From Lumbricus terrestris (Eukaryota; Annelida; Clitellata; Crassiclitellata; Lumbricidae), in the NCBI GenBank assembly GCA_949752735.1, contig OX457047.1, forward strand, positions 14,609,674 through 14,673,673: a stretch of 64,000 bases of DNA, in the 5' to 3' direction. The translations under genes and the position numbers were made by a program. The first letter of the stretch is position 1. Each line of letters starts with the position of its first letter. Of the stretch, positions 23,941 through 35,932 are shown in pieces. The notes under the pieces were generated by a model. That model had not been told where the DNA came from, searched no databases, and saw nothing but the letters and a program-made list of their open reading frames with translations.

Positions 23941-24439
23941 CCTACATCGGTGATAATCATCGACTACTATAGTTCTATACTATAGTTCTCAAGTAGGCCG
24001 ATGTCTTTATTAGCTTGAGGCAACTGATTGAGCGCTCTGATTGCGTTGCACGGGCACAATGTAACTGGAATAGCGCTTGGAGACTGCAGTTAAAGCTAGC
24101 TTGTTTACTTCGAAGAAAGGACCTAGAGTAGATTATATATCAACAGTTATATATCTTCGAGACTTCGACGATGATGGAGCGATGGAGTTTTTGAGTGACG
24201 TCGTTGTCTTCAATTACGACATTTTCAACCGCGTAGGCCTATGGCTGTGTAGCGACGGAGATTCGGAGTGCGGGCGGCAATGGTAAGAAAATAATGTCCC
24301 GAAAATATTCTGGACAGGACAAAAATTCTGACAGGACAACGACCATGGCACAAGACTTTTTTAAACCTTGAGCATTTGCCCTGCCATGCATTGGCGTAAC
24401 GCCGCTTCTGTTGATCAGTCGTAAGTTGCAATGCACATC

Positions 24440-26125
24440 AGATGGGTCGGTCTGTCTGTCGGTCTGTCTGTCTGTCTGTCTGTCTGTCGGTCGGTCTGTC
24501 GGTCTGTTGGTCTGTCTGTCTGTCTGTCGGTCAGTCGGTGGGTGGGTAGGTCAGTCGGGCGGTCGGTCTGTCTGTCGGTCGGTCTGTCTGTCGGTCGGTC
24601 TGTCTGTGTGTCGGTCTGTCTGTGTGTCGGTCTGTCTGTCGGTCTGTATGTCGGTCGGTCGGTCTGTCTGTCGGTCGGTCTGTCGGTCGGTCTGTCTGTT
24701 GGTCGATCTGTCTGTCGGTCTGTCTGTCTGTCGATCTGTCTGTCTGTCTGAGTGTCTGTCTGTCGGTCCGTCGGTCCGTCGGTCTGTCTGTCGGTCAGTC
24801 TGTCGGTCCGTCGGTCTGTCTGTCGGTCTGTCTGTCGATCTGTCTGTCTGTCTGTCTGTCGGTCGCTCGGTCTGTCTGTCTGTCGGTCTGTCTGTCGGTC
24901 CGTCGGTCCGTCGGTCTGTCTGTCTGTCGGTCTGTCTGTCGGTCAGTCTGTCGGTCTGTCGATCTGTCTGTCTGTCTGTCGGTCTGTCTGTCGGTCTGTC
25001 TGTCGGTCAGTCTGTTTGTCTGTCTGTCGGTCTGTCTGTCTGTCTGTCGGTCGGTCTGTCTGTCGGTCTGTCTGTCGGTCTGTCTGTCTGTCGGTCTGTC
25101 TGTCGGTCGGTCAGTCTGTCTGTTTGTCTGTCTGTCGGTCAGTCTGTCTGTCTGTCGGTCTGTCTGTCTGTCGGTCTGTCTGTCGGTCAGTCTGTTTGTC
25201 TGTCTGTCGGTCTGTGTCAGTCCGTCGGTCCGTCGGTCTGTCTGTCGGTCTGTCTGTCTGTCAGTCTGTCTGTCGGTCAGTCTGTCTGTTTGTCTGTCTG
25301 TCGGTCTGTCTGTCGATCTGTCTGTCTGTCTGAGTGTCTGTCTGTCGGTCTGTCGATCTGTCTGTCTGTCTGAGTGTCTGTCTGTCGGTCCGTCGGTCTG
25401 TCTGTCGGTCAGTCTGTCGGTCCGTCGGTCTGTCTGTCGGTCTGTCTGTCGGTCTGTCTGTCTGTCGGTCTGTCTGTCGGTCAGTCTGTCGGTCTGTCGA
25501 TCTGTCTGTCTGTCTGTCGGTCTGTCTGTCTGTCGGTCTGTCTGTCGGTCAGTCTGTTTGTCTGTCTGTCGGTCTGTCTGTCTGTCGGTCGGTCTGTCTG
25601 TCGGTCTGTCTGTCTGTCGGTCTGTCTGTCTGTCGGTCTGTCTGTCGGTCGGTCAGTCTGTCTGTTTGTCTGTCTGTCGGTCAGTCTGTCTGTCTGTCGG
25701 TCTGTCTGTCTGTCGGTCTGTCTGTCGGTCAGTCTGTTTGTCTGTCTGTCGGTCTGTGTCAGTCCGTCGGTCCGTCGGTCTGTCTGTCGGTCTGTCTGTC
25801 TGTCGGTCTGTCTGTCGGTCAGTCTGTCTGTTTGTCTGTCTGTCGGTCTGTCTGTCGATCTGTCTGTCTGTCTGAGTGTCTGTCTGTCGGTCTGTCGATC
25901 TGTCTGTCTGTCTGAGTGTCTGTCTGTCGGTCCGTCGGTCTGTCTGTCGGTCAGTCTGTCGGTCCGTCGGTCTGTCTGTCGGTCTGTCTGTCGGTCTGTC
26001 TGTCTGTCGGTCTGTCTGTCGGTCAGTCTGTCGGTCTGTCGATCTGTCTGTCTGTCTGTCTGTCTGTCGGTCGGTCAGTCGGTCTGTCTGTCGGTCGGTC
26101 AGTCGGTCTGTTGGTAGGTCTGAGA
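24440..26125. repeat. 1.7-kb CTGT/CGGT satellite with higher-order duplication
   Basis: Almost entirely GTCT and GTCG tetranucleotides with sporadic GTCA, GATC and GAGT variants. The marker TGAGTGTCTGTCTG recurs in pairs at about 25333/25373 and 25875/25915, an offset of 542 bp, so a 542-bp block was duplicated. All long Cys-Leu-Ser-Val frames through it are repeat artefacts. Confidence 0.97.
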
Positions 26126-26129
26126 AGCG

Positions 26130-27272
26130 TTCGCTCTTTTCGCTGCTTTTGGTCGGTTGGAGTGTGAACGATGGTTGTTCCATTGCTTTCTGTTCAATTC
26201 GTCCGTCGGTCGTTAGCCCGTGAAAGGTCGGAGGCGAGAGACATCCGTTTGGCAATATTTATCCTGAACAGACATATAAATTGAGGCGTGTGTATTGAAT
26301 GCATTTTTGATCGCCGATAACGTCAAATTGTCTGCACCGGCGGCGGGTAACCAGCCTATATCGACTGTCTCCCTGCTCCGCTCTGCTCTGCTCTATCAAA
26401 TGTAATCAGCCAATATTAGTCCCGTAACGACAGATCAAGGATAACAGCGTATTGTCGTGCGCATGCGCTGGCCAGACATTGCAAGATTCTAATACGAAGC
26501 GCGTCTCTGGGGCGTACTGCGATCCGGGTCCGACTAAACACTGCGCGCTGTATTCTGTAACCGTGGTCGATAGATCACCGGAGCGGCTTCCCTGGTGTGC
26601 CGGGCCAATCGCCAGAGACCGGTCCCTTAATAGGGCGTCGGTGCTAACATGTGTTTCTAGGCTTATGCTGTTACACGGAGGATCCCACAGGGCGTGTCAT
26701 GCATGGACCGGCCAGGGAGCTGCATGGCCAACAGGGTTGCGATCGCCGCTCTGACGTCATGTTGTACGAGAGACTCATCCACCCGCCTGCGATTTGACCA
26801 TGCCTGCGAAGTGGATCATAATATGAGGAGGTGACCTTTCAACTATTTGAGCCCAGCTGGAAATCCCTGTGCACCATCTGGAAATGGTAGACTGTGCAGT
26901 CGATCCCTCAAATCAAACACAATCGTCCCGCTGTGTTTGTATTTCAAAGTCAACATTTTTCAACAACAAAACAATCGAACACAAAAAAATTCAGTCCTGC
27001 AGCGAAATTTGAATCTAGGATCGAGTACCGGAACAATAAGCAACAAATTCGATTTTTAGGGAGGATGTGACAAATACATTAGTAAACAATGCATATGGTT
27101 ATCATAAAGAAGAGATTACATTACTTTATTGTGCAATGTGAAGAAATGCTACAATGTTAGCACAACTGACTTGAGCAAACTGGTATGTGCAATGAAGACT
27201 TGACTGTGGGTCCTACGAAAGTCTTGAACCCCTCAAGACAATAATCATCATCCTCACCTCCTTGATCCACTC
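26130..27272. other. intergenic, no gene seen
   Basis: Unique-looking sequence with no recognisable open frame, RNA gene or transposon end. Confidence 0.4.
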
Positions 27273-27280
27273 CTCTTTCG

Positions 27281-27554
27281 CATGGGCGGAGACTAAGGGG
27301 GGGGGCAGGGGGACGGTCCCCTCAATTAATGTGATGGGGGACGGCCCATGCATTTGCCCCCCCCCCCCAATCGTTAAGCGTTAGGACATGTCACGTTAAA
27401 AGTGATGACTAAAATTTTTAAAAAAGGTCATCAACTTTTTTGGCCGGCAAGAATTGAAAATTTCGTCGGCGACTCAGCCATTCGTCCGCCCAAAATCTTC
27501 GGTCGGTCGTTTTCGTCCCCCCCCCCCAAGTCACCGCCCAAGTCTCCGCCCATG
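27281..27554. mobile_element. hAT-type MITE, 274 bp, near-perfect 8-bp TSD
   Basis: Flanks CTCTTTCG (27273-27280) and CCCTTTCG (27555-27562) differ at one base. Ends are CATGGGCGGAGACTAAGG and, inverted, CATGGGCGGAGACTTGGG. Contains GATGACTAAAATTTTTAAA and a G/C-run subterminal region, as in 63668-63961. Confidence 0.8.
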
Positions 27555-27781
27555 CCCTTTCGTCTTAGAACTTATCAACCATTCTGTCAACTCACTGAAA
27601 TTTGGAAATAATCCATACTCAAGTGCGAGTCCTATTGTAACTTTATAAGTCGATCTGGAACAACACCAACCAAAAACAATTCAACAACCTTTCGTCATCC
27701 GCGTCTTAGCGCGTGTCTCTGAACGAAGCATGAACTGTCCATGCATGTCAATGATCCATGGTCATTGGTCAATGATCCATG

Positions 27782-30037
27782 CCCAGCAAACACGCACTCA
27801 CGGGACCCTTACCGTTTTCTCCCGGGTATCCGGTGCGGTTTTCTGACGGGGTTTGGTCGAGGTTTCCGGCCGGGAGCCTTCTGGTACACCCCGCGAGCTT
27901 GTCGCCGTCTACCGACTCTACCGGTATAGCCGCATTTGGTTTATTCCGACGCCATTTTGTGTGCCGTTTCGAATGCACGAGGTTTTGGAGATCGGGATTT
28001 GTTTATGTTGAAGGTAAGATTACGTTTTATTTATTGCGCCAAAAATATACTTGTCAATATCAACACTTTAGGTAAATGCTGCGTCTAATTTTGGTCGGAA
28101 TACGACTAGGCGTGACGGAGATTGGGTTAGGGTTATGGACACCACGCGCGTGGGTTAGAGTAAAACAGGTTCGGCCTCGATTGGTTTATGCATTGCTGCG
28201 TGTCCATGTGTGTTTAAGTTCACCTTTTAGGTCGAACTGCTATATTTGTTAATCATATCGGCCCTAAACTCTGCCCGGTGTGCACTGAATGCTTTTGCCG
28301 GGAATCTCGAAGACTGCGTGCCTCACGGTGCCTGTATACAAAGCAATATGATTGCCAACGACTTAACTAAAATAGAGCGCTACGACCTATGAGCCGTATC
28401 CCATGATGCAATGCGCTCAGTAAGTAAGTAATCAATGCGAGATCTAAGAAACTACGGTCAGGTTAATAAAATAAAAAATAGGGGAAAATTTGCAGAAATA
28501 AGAGTACATAAAAAAATGAGGCTAATAGCCTACCGCAGCGCTCTATTTGGATTTCTTGTGTGGCCATAGCTGTTTACATGTACTGGCACACGCAATCTTT
28601 GGGATTACATTTTTATCATCTACAATGCTAGTCCCTTTAAAATTCGTGGTAAACGTGTATTTTAAGGTCATAATTTATTGACCATTGCATGGGTTTCAGC
28701 GTTGCCTGAATACAAGTCGGATTGAGGTGGAACAACAGTGTTCTTACAGACACGGGGCCAGTCCATCAATGCACCCCTCCTAGCAGATGCTCAGACCCTG
28801 TAGGCAATCCGCATCAATTGGGAATGATATCCAATGCAAGCCATCCTGCATATGATATGAGACATGACCAGTAATTTATCCTTTGAGCCTGTTTCATGTG
28901 TTGAAATTATTAATATGTGAGACATTTACTATTTAAATTGGTTTTCAAGCCTTTAACTTTTTAAAAGGTACAGCAAGTTTTTTAAACTAATTTCAAATTG
29001 CAATGTCTGTGAATTTTACTGTCACTTGTTAAATAAAACTTGTTTGATATGTTTAAAAATTCAGGTGTGGTGTCGCAAAATATTCCTTTAACAGCACGAG
29101 GAAATTGTCGAGGACAGTTTTCCTGTTTGGTTTGAAAATGTCATGGATTGTCGCACTGAAATCAGCCGTTGAAATCTGCGCCTTTCACAGAGACTGAACC
29201 TTTTCAATATTATCAATATTTTTAATGTTGAATTAATAAAGTTGATAAAAAATGTTGAGTAAGCTGAGGTGTCATTCACAACTATTGTTGATTATTTATT
29301 GCTTTAACGATGTTTGGTAGACCAGGCAGAAATCAAGATTATGTTGGATACCACCCAGACTAACTTATGAAAACATAAGTTCGTGTTTTTAATTTTTTCT
29401 GGAATTTCTTATAAAAAATGTGTTTAAAATACTCCTGGCTTCATTTCATTAGCACAATTTTAAAATCTATTTTGATGCGCCTATTTCATTTTAATTTAGT
29501 TAGTGTACTATAAAATTTGCTATGCATGATTCCAAAACCAGCATGCATTAATGTGGTTTTTGCAACATATTGAGTTCTATGTATGTTTTTAAAAGTTTTG
29601 CATCAAAATTCAAAATGGAAGAAAATAATTGCTCCAACTTTATTCCAACTCAAGATATAAAGCAAATCATTACCTCTTGCTTTTTGCTTGAGTTTGAATA
29701 AGGATGTAGCAATTTTATTTGGTCATTTTTAAGTTTGTTGCAAGACTTTTGAAATTATGTATGAAACTCAATACATGCTGCAAATATGACTAAAATGGTT
29801 GTTTTGGTGTGTCGAGCCATGTAAAACACAGCTTAGAGTACAATTTGCATTCTGGGTATATAATCAGTCATCTGGGTATGAACTGGGTTGCCGTCGCTGC
29901 TCGCGGGCTAACCCGTATGGTTCCCATCGGGAAACCTCGGGCAAAACCCGCCGGGTTCCCGCCGGGTTGCCCGTACGGGGCCCGTATGGCAGCCCGTATG
30001 GGACCCGTAAGGTTCCCGAATTGGCTGGTTGGCTGGG
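27782..30037. mobile_element. 2.26-kb element with about 150-bp terminal inverted repeats
   Basis: The left end (27782-27935) starts CCCAGCAAAC and has CGAGGTTTCC and CCCGCGAGCTTGTCGCC. The right end (29885-30037), inverted, starts CCCAGCCAAC and has CGAGGTTTCC and CCCGCGAGC.GCGACGG at matching spacing. The GC-rich arms enclose an AT-rich core with no coding potential. Both sides carry GATCCATGGTCAT-like words. No clear target duplication; superfamily unassigned. Confidence 0.6.
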
Positions 30038-30046
30038 ATGGTCACT

Positions 30047-30155
30047 CCTCTCAACAGAGAAGTTGTTGAAAGCAACTGAGGACAGGAGAGGATGGAGAAG
30101 AATTGTCGACAATGCGACCAACCCTCCCTCGTGCCGAGAACGGTTGAAGGCAAGG
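30047..30155 (+). pseudogene. possible LINE ORF C-terminal fragment
   Basis: The frame reads KLLKATEDRRGWRRIVDNA then TNPPSCRERL. The DRxxWRxIVxxATNPP pattern resembles the C-terminal end of RTE-type and related LINE proteins, by memory. It follows the right end of the long-TIR element. No other part of the LINE is visible. Confidence 0.35.
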
Positions 30156-30239
30156 CACTTATCCATTCATTTTTCCATGGTCATTTTCCATGGTCATTTA
30201 TACATGTATCAATGACCATAGAAAATGACCATGGATCAA

Positions 30240-30363
30240 ACTAAATAAATAAATTGATCCATGGTCATTGATCCATGGTCATTGATCCATGGTCATTGAT
30301 CCATGGTCATTGATCCATGGTCATTGATCCTTGGTCAGTGATCCATGGTCATTGATCCATGGT
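30240..30363. repeat. 14-bp minisatellite TGATCCATGGTCAT
   Basis: About eight to nine copies of a unit containing the palindrome CCATGG. Related single units lie at 30175-30235 and, beyond the long-TIR element, at 27751-27781. Confidence 0.95.
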
Positions 30364-30539
30364 CTTTCTATCAGTCTATTAGGCGGCGCAATTTAATTGT
30401 CAAATTGCATTTACAGTTAGGTCTACAACGACACAATTAAGTCTGTTTCACACGTGTCAGTTCAAGCGAAATGGAAAGCGGAAAAATGCCAATGTGACAT
30501 AAATATCATAGGCCTAAATGTTAATGGACGCGTGTACGT

Positions 30540-30905
30540 TGGTGGATCGGTGCACAGCACCTTGGTGGGTCGGTGCACAGCACCTTGGAGGATCGGTGCA
30601 CAGCACCTTGGAGGACCGGTGCACAGCACCTTGGAGGACCGGTGCACAGCACCTTGGTAGATCGGTGCACAGCACCTTGGTGGATCGGTGCACAGCACCT
30701 TGGAGAATCGGTGCACAGCACCTTGGAGGACCGGTGCACAGCACTTTGGGGGATCGGTGCACAGCACTTTGGAGGACCGGTGCACAGCACCTTTGTGGAT
30801 CGGTGCACAGCACCTTGGAGGACCGGTGCACAGCACCTTTGTGGATCGGTGCAGAGCATGGACCGGTGCACAAAACTTTGGTGGACTGGTGCACAGCTAC
30901 TCGGA
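30540..30905. repeat. 24-bp minisatellite, about 15 copies
   Basis: Unit GGTGCACAGCACCTTGG plus GGAYCG-type ending; the core GTGCAC is palindromic. Because 24 is a multiple of three and the unit lacks stops, long frames open on both strands; none is a likely gene. Decays toward 30900. Confidence 0.95.
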
Positions 30906-31840
30906 GAACCGGTCTCTTGAGTCGAAAGACCGACTGGAAAATTCGAGATGTTGTGGCAAATGAACTGGATGTTCATCGGTATGTTACGTGTTACGACGAC
31001 TATACGTAAGGCCGTCACGTGACAAAGATTGTTTCACAATGTAGGCTATAATACATCTTATTGCCAAACATCTTGTCTCGACAAGTTTTGAATAAACGAC
31101 ATAAACGACTATATAATTCGTGTAAAAACTTGGCAGAGAAAACTCTAGAGAATCATCAAAACATCAACAGCGACGATGACGTCACCAGAAGATCATCAAC
31201 AGTCGATAATGACGTCGTCGACCGTTTGTTGAGCGTCGTCAGAATAGGTTTTATTCTCATATATATCGTATGTATTATGATCGTATACCTGAAAACTTAA
31301 GGAGTGTCTCTCGCATCTTAGACAATTCACGCAGAGGCGCTTTCAGTACAGAAGCCCCGGGGAAAAGAAACGTCAAAACAATGCAAATCTTTGCAAGTTT
31401 TAATTGCACCAGAACGAGTTTTGTAATATATTGCTTTAGTCCAGGGTTTTTAAAAGAAATTTTCAGAACTACACACAACTGCGGATTCCTTAAACGATTC
31501 TCTTCCAGTGGACCGCCGCCGACTTGAATTAGGCCTATAGCTAGCCTGTAGATCATTTTCTATACGGTACCATGCGTTTTTGCATTCCAAAAGATTTCGA
31601 GCTTGGAGCTGCATCAACCATCCTCTCCTGTGAGGCTGTGCCCCGAAGACGTATAGGGCTACGAGTTGGATCCAGCGCCAACATTTCTCTTCCCCCACTT
31701 TTCTCTCCAACTGCTCGACAAGTCTTCATGTGTGCCGTCACTGCCGTGCAGTAGGCCTATGATAAACCATCGAAAAATAACTGTGGGTTCAGCCATTGAT
31801 TTATGTAGGCATGGGATGGGCAACAAGGACTCTACTATGG
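30906..31840. other. intergenic with one MITE fragment
   Basis: CAGGGTTTTTAAAAGAAATT...AGAACTACAC at 31442-31500 is a left-end relative of the MITE at 19816-20010. Nothing else recognised. Confidence 0.45.
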
Positions 31841-31848
31841 CATCCAGC

Positions 31849-34485
31849 CATGGGCGCCCGCAGGATTTTTTGCAGGGGGGGGTCAGTCATGACCAGTAGA
31901 GTTAAGATATAAAATATGTCATTAAAGACAAAGCAACTCACACAATCACATTGTCTCAATATAGCGTAGGCCTTCTACTATTTATGAGTCTTTTGCAATG
32001 AAACAAAAATTATTATATTATTCAGGTACACATTCATTGTAAAAAGGTATAACACTAACATATGGCTTAAAGCACGTCATTTCGTTTTTCCAAGGCACAG
32101 AAAATATTTCAGGAGGCAAAAATTGGCTATCTTGTTAAAAAAATTCTACATGTGCAAGAAACTGCGGATAACGATCAAACATGTTTTCTTCTTGTTTTCA
32201 TTTATTTCTTTCTATGTTTGATTCAGTTATGGGAAATATTTTAAACACTACAGTATTTAAAATACTATTTTAAATGCTATCACAGTATTTTGTAAGCCTG
32301 TGGATACTTGTATAAATTTATTATACATTAGATTGACTGTGGTCTGTAAGCCTATTTATAATTTTAACCTCCAATTCTTTTTGAGTATTGTGTACTCTCT
32401 ACTATTTTAATACTAAAATATTAAAAACCCTTCATCTGTCATTAATAACAGCTAATAGAGCAACATTGCATGCTTCATGCACTAGGCGTGAAATAATTAT
32501 TATTTGGCTATTATTATTATTTATGTTGAAAGCCCCTATAGTTATATGGTCCCTAACTATGTCAGGCATAGCATAATCCGTAACATAGACTTAACCACAT
32601 ATATAATCACACTTATATATATTATATATACAATATACATATATGCATAGTACACAGTCTGCCAAGCAATATTTGTAAACGGTCATGCTACAAAATGGAA
32701 CTTTTGTCAACCAACTGTCTATTGTCACTGTGCGCCATCACTTTTATCAGAGACTGAATTTGAATTATGAAGATTCAACTGAAATGGGTCGATATGCAAC
32801 CTATCTGGCCCGTATTTAACCATGTTAAGCAGAAAGGACTTGAGTTGAAAAAAGCAAGCAGATAACGATGGGTGAACCCATATCCACCAGGAAGGAACCA
32901 TGTTCAAATAAAAGAAATTGGTCATAGTTTAGGACATGCATGTCCAGCAAGTAATGTCAACCCAATCATTACATTAAAAAATTATTACTAAGTGTGAATT
33001 CCAGTTCAATAATTTAGTTCTGGCCTACCTGGGACAGTGGCGGAGTGATGTGCGGTTGGAGGGCGCGACGATTGGCGTAGCATTCTGCAGTACATTAATG
33101 GCAGTTCAAGATATTGTCTGTAAACTCAGTGTCACGACGGTGTGTCGTTTCGAGTAGGCCTATACTGCTCCGCTGTCGTCGTATCATGCGGACCTCGTAA
33201 CGATTAACATTCCGATTTCCGACCGGCTATGAACTGGACTCCATGTCCTCGATCATCTTTTCTCTTACATCATCCACTCTCCAACAGCCAGCTCTGAAGG
33301 AACTCTATATATTCATCATAATTTATCAGAGGCTAATATCTCTCCTAAACAATCGGACTCGATCCCAATCCTCCCCTCATCCTCATGAGCTGGTCTTCCA
33401 CTCTCAGGCCGACCTTCCCCTCCGAAGTGAGTTTGGCTTATTTCTGCCCCCCCCCTTTTCACTTGGCTCAAGTTGCGGCCGCCCTGTAGCTTAATGGATA
33501 GAAGCCACTGCTAATGTCCACTCTTCTGTGACTCAGTTTTATTGCCCTCCCCTTATTCGTCGCAGCCAGTCCTGTGTTTCCCATCTTTGTGCGGCCTTAG
33601 TCGCCCTCACAGGTCGTCGGTGTTGGGGGGGGGACGACAGACGATTCCACTGGACCTGTAATTTATGCGCTCTGCTCCATGTCAGACGGTGGTTGGGGTA
33701 GCCAACCTAATCCGTGGTGAACGACGTTGGCGCTTCTATTGCGGTGTCCACGGGTAAACGGTTCATAGGCTACGGACCATAGATCTATGTATATATATAT
33801 ATTATACATATAATTATATATATAACTTTAAACTATACTGACTTGTGCATTATATATATAAATATCATACTGAGAGGGTGAAAATAGCCTGTACGTCTCT
33901 TGAGTATTAATAATCCAGAGGTGACAGGTCATTGCTTAACTGGGCACACCGTGCCTTAGTACAGCCCTTCCCCTGAAGGTCTGCTTAATGGGCAACGCAT
34001 TTCCTCCACTCGTCCCAGTTCATCGCCAGCTCCTCTGACATCTTCCCAAGATATCTCCAAGCCATGGACACCGGTTCGCGCTTCTATACCGGTGTCCATG
34101 CTCCAAACATCCCAAGTCGTCTCTAATTACAATGCCAGAGCAGCCAGACATCCGTCTGTGACCCTGTGTATCGTATATCCAACAGGCTACAGATCTTGCT
34201 GCAGAATTTAGTTCAGACGGCAGACCACCCCACTGACGTCCCTGATATGACTGAGTAACGAATTCCATTAGCACCCAGTAGGCTATGTACCAAAAGATAT
34301 ATTGGCCTATGCCAAAGTTAGTGAAGTAGCCTAAAAGAACACAATGACCGCGTGGTTGGCACCCTGTCCCGTTTTACCACTGTCCACTGACATTTATTCC
34401 AGAAAGTGCTATTATTAATATTTTGTCAGGATTTCCAGGGGGGGGGTCACGCGACCCCCCTTGACCTATGCTGCGGGCGCCCATG
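31849..34485. mobile_element. hAT-type element, 2.64 kb, perfect 8-bp TSD
   Basis: CATCCAGC at 31841-31848 is repeated exactly at 34486-34493. The ends match as inverted repeats: CATGGGCGCCCGCAGGAT on the left, CATGGGCGCCCGCAGCAT inverted on the right, followed inside by G-runs. No hAT transposase is visible in the interior, so it would need proteins supplied in trans. The interior is a mixture of AT-rich sequence and unidentified unique sequence. Confidence 0.85.
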
Positions 34486-34668
34486 CATCCAGCTTACTTT
34501 TCTTCGATCGTATCTTCTACATGGAGTCATGGCTTTAGCGGCGACTTCTATAGCCTATAGTAACCTATTCGAACTTCAATTTGTAAGCTCTTCAAAATTC
34601 AAATAAAAAATTCGAATAAGCTGTCCACGAGCTCGCCACGTGTAGCGGTGGATCCTTCGAAGTGTATC

Positions 34669-34814
34669 CAGTATGAGAATTGTGGAAAAATAACTGGGGG
34701 GGTTGGACCATTATACACTTGGAATTTGGGCTTGAAAAACATACTTTAACATGGGGCTCTAAAAAAGACTGGGGGGGTTGAACCCCCCCAAACCCCCCGG
34801 CAATTCTCACCCTG
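34669..34814. mobile_element. hAT-type MITE, 146 bp, perfect 8-bp TSD
   Basis: AGTGTATC at 34661-34668 and 34815-34822. Ends are CAGTATGAGAATTG and, inverted, CAGGGTGAGAATTG. Contains GGGGGGTTGAACCCCCCC, a hairpin-forming stretch. Confidence 0.9.
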
Positions 34815-34829
34815 AGTGTATCTGATCAT

Positions 34830-35920
34830 GCTCTCTTCTAGGCCTGTTTGTTTAACTTTCGACAATAGTTTTCATGACCATTCGAATGATATTTTCAAAG
34901 GAATGGTACGATATCGAGCTTCAATAGATAGGCTACGCAAACAAGCTCGGTTATGATCGTGCGCGATAATGATCGTGCGCGCGGTTTTCATAGTAGGCTA
35001 AACCATTGGGCGCCTGCGTGATGAGTTGATTGGCTGTCTGTTCGATGTTCATCTCAACGGATTTCAGACATATGCCTACAGGCTACAGCATTTGCTCCGA
35101 TTTCTCTTTTGTCTTCCTGGCTGCGCTCCATATGACTTGTGTGTCATCTTTACCACAATCATGCAGTGTCCAACTTTTCCAGCGTGTCGCGATGAACTGC
35201 CCACTCACTGGCCGATTAGACAGCACCCTACTTTCTCGGCTATGGGTCATTAGACCACTTGTCCATCTCGAACGACCTGCAGACGCTTCAGCTCTCTGCT
35301 CTATACTTGTGGTCCACCCGGCAGCGTTGTACAAGTCGCTAAAACGTTTTTCTCAGCCATGATTGGAGCTTCGATGGGAGCACTACCAGTAGGTTCTTGA
35401 AGAGTGCGATTTAAATGCTCAAAATGAGTGAAATGCTCGAGATAGTTGATGAATTCGTTAGCTTACTGTTGGTCATTGTCTAGTTTGCTTATTATAGAGT
35501 AAGCATGCAGTGGCAGAGGTTTCCCGCTTTTTTGGAGGGCGGGGGCACGCTAAGCCACCTTGGGGGAACCTTGAGGGTCATATGCCCAGAGCCCTATCAA
35601 TTGAATGAGAGTTTAATTATGACCTTACAATTATTAAGCAGCAAGATGCTTCATAAGTCGATTCATATAATTATGTGGACTGTGTAGGGCTTACTGTGCA
35701 GATCAATGTAAGCAGTGTGGAAAAAGAAGTGCCTGGACGCCCCTTACCTTTCCAAAAGAAGTGATTGGACGCCTCTTACCTTTCGTCATTGCTGGTCAAT
35801 AAGTGGCTGGACGGCGTTCAGATTTTAAAATAAGTGCATGGGCGCCGTCCATGACCGTCCAGCCACACTTTAAGCCCTGAATGTAAGTTGACTCCTAACA
35901 ACATAATAGACATAACATTC
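34830..35920. other. intergenic, no gene called
   Basis: GCAGTGGCAGAGGTTTCCCG (35508) resembles one transposon end but no partner was found. Overlapping open frames at 35026-35362 have no recognised domain. Confidence 0.35.
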
Positions 35921-35932
35921 GTTGACTATAGA

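Noticed and set aside
24411..26255. Open frames of up to 417 codons rich in Cys-Leu-Ser-Val or Thr-Asp-Arg-Gln
   Set aside because: Translations of the CTGT/CGGT satellite in every frame; no coding signal.
30454..31018. Frames of 90-165 codons on both strands
   Set aside because: A 24-bp stop-free minisatellite opens several frames at once.
33487..33515. CTGTAGCTTAATGGATAGAA, resembling a tRNA A-box
   Set aside because: No B box or acceptor stem partner follows at tRNA spacing.
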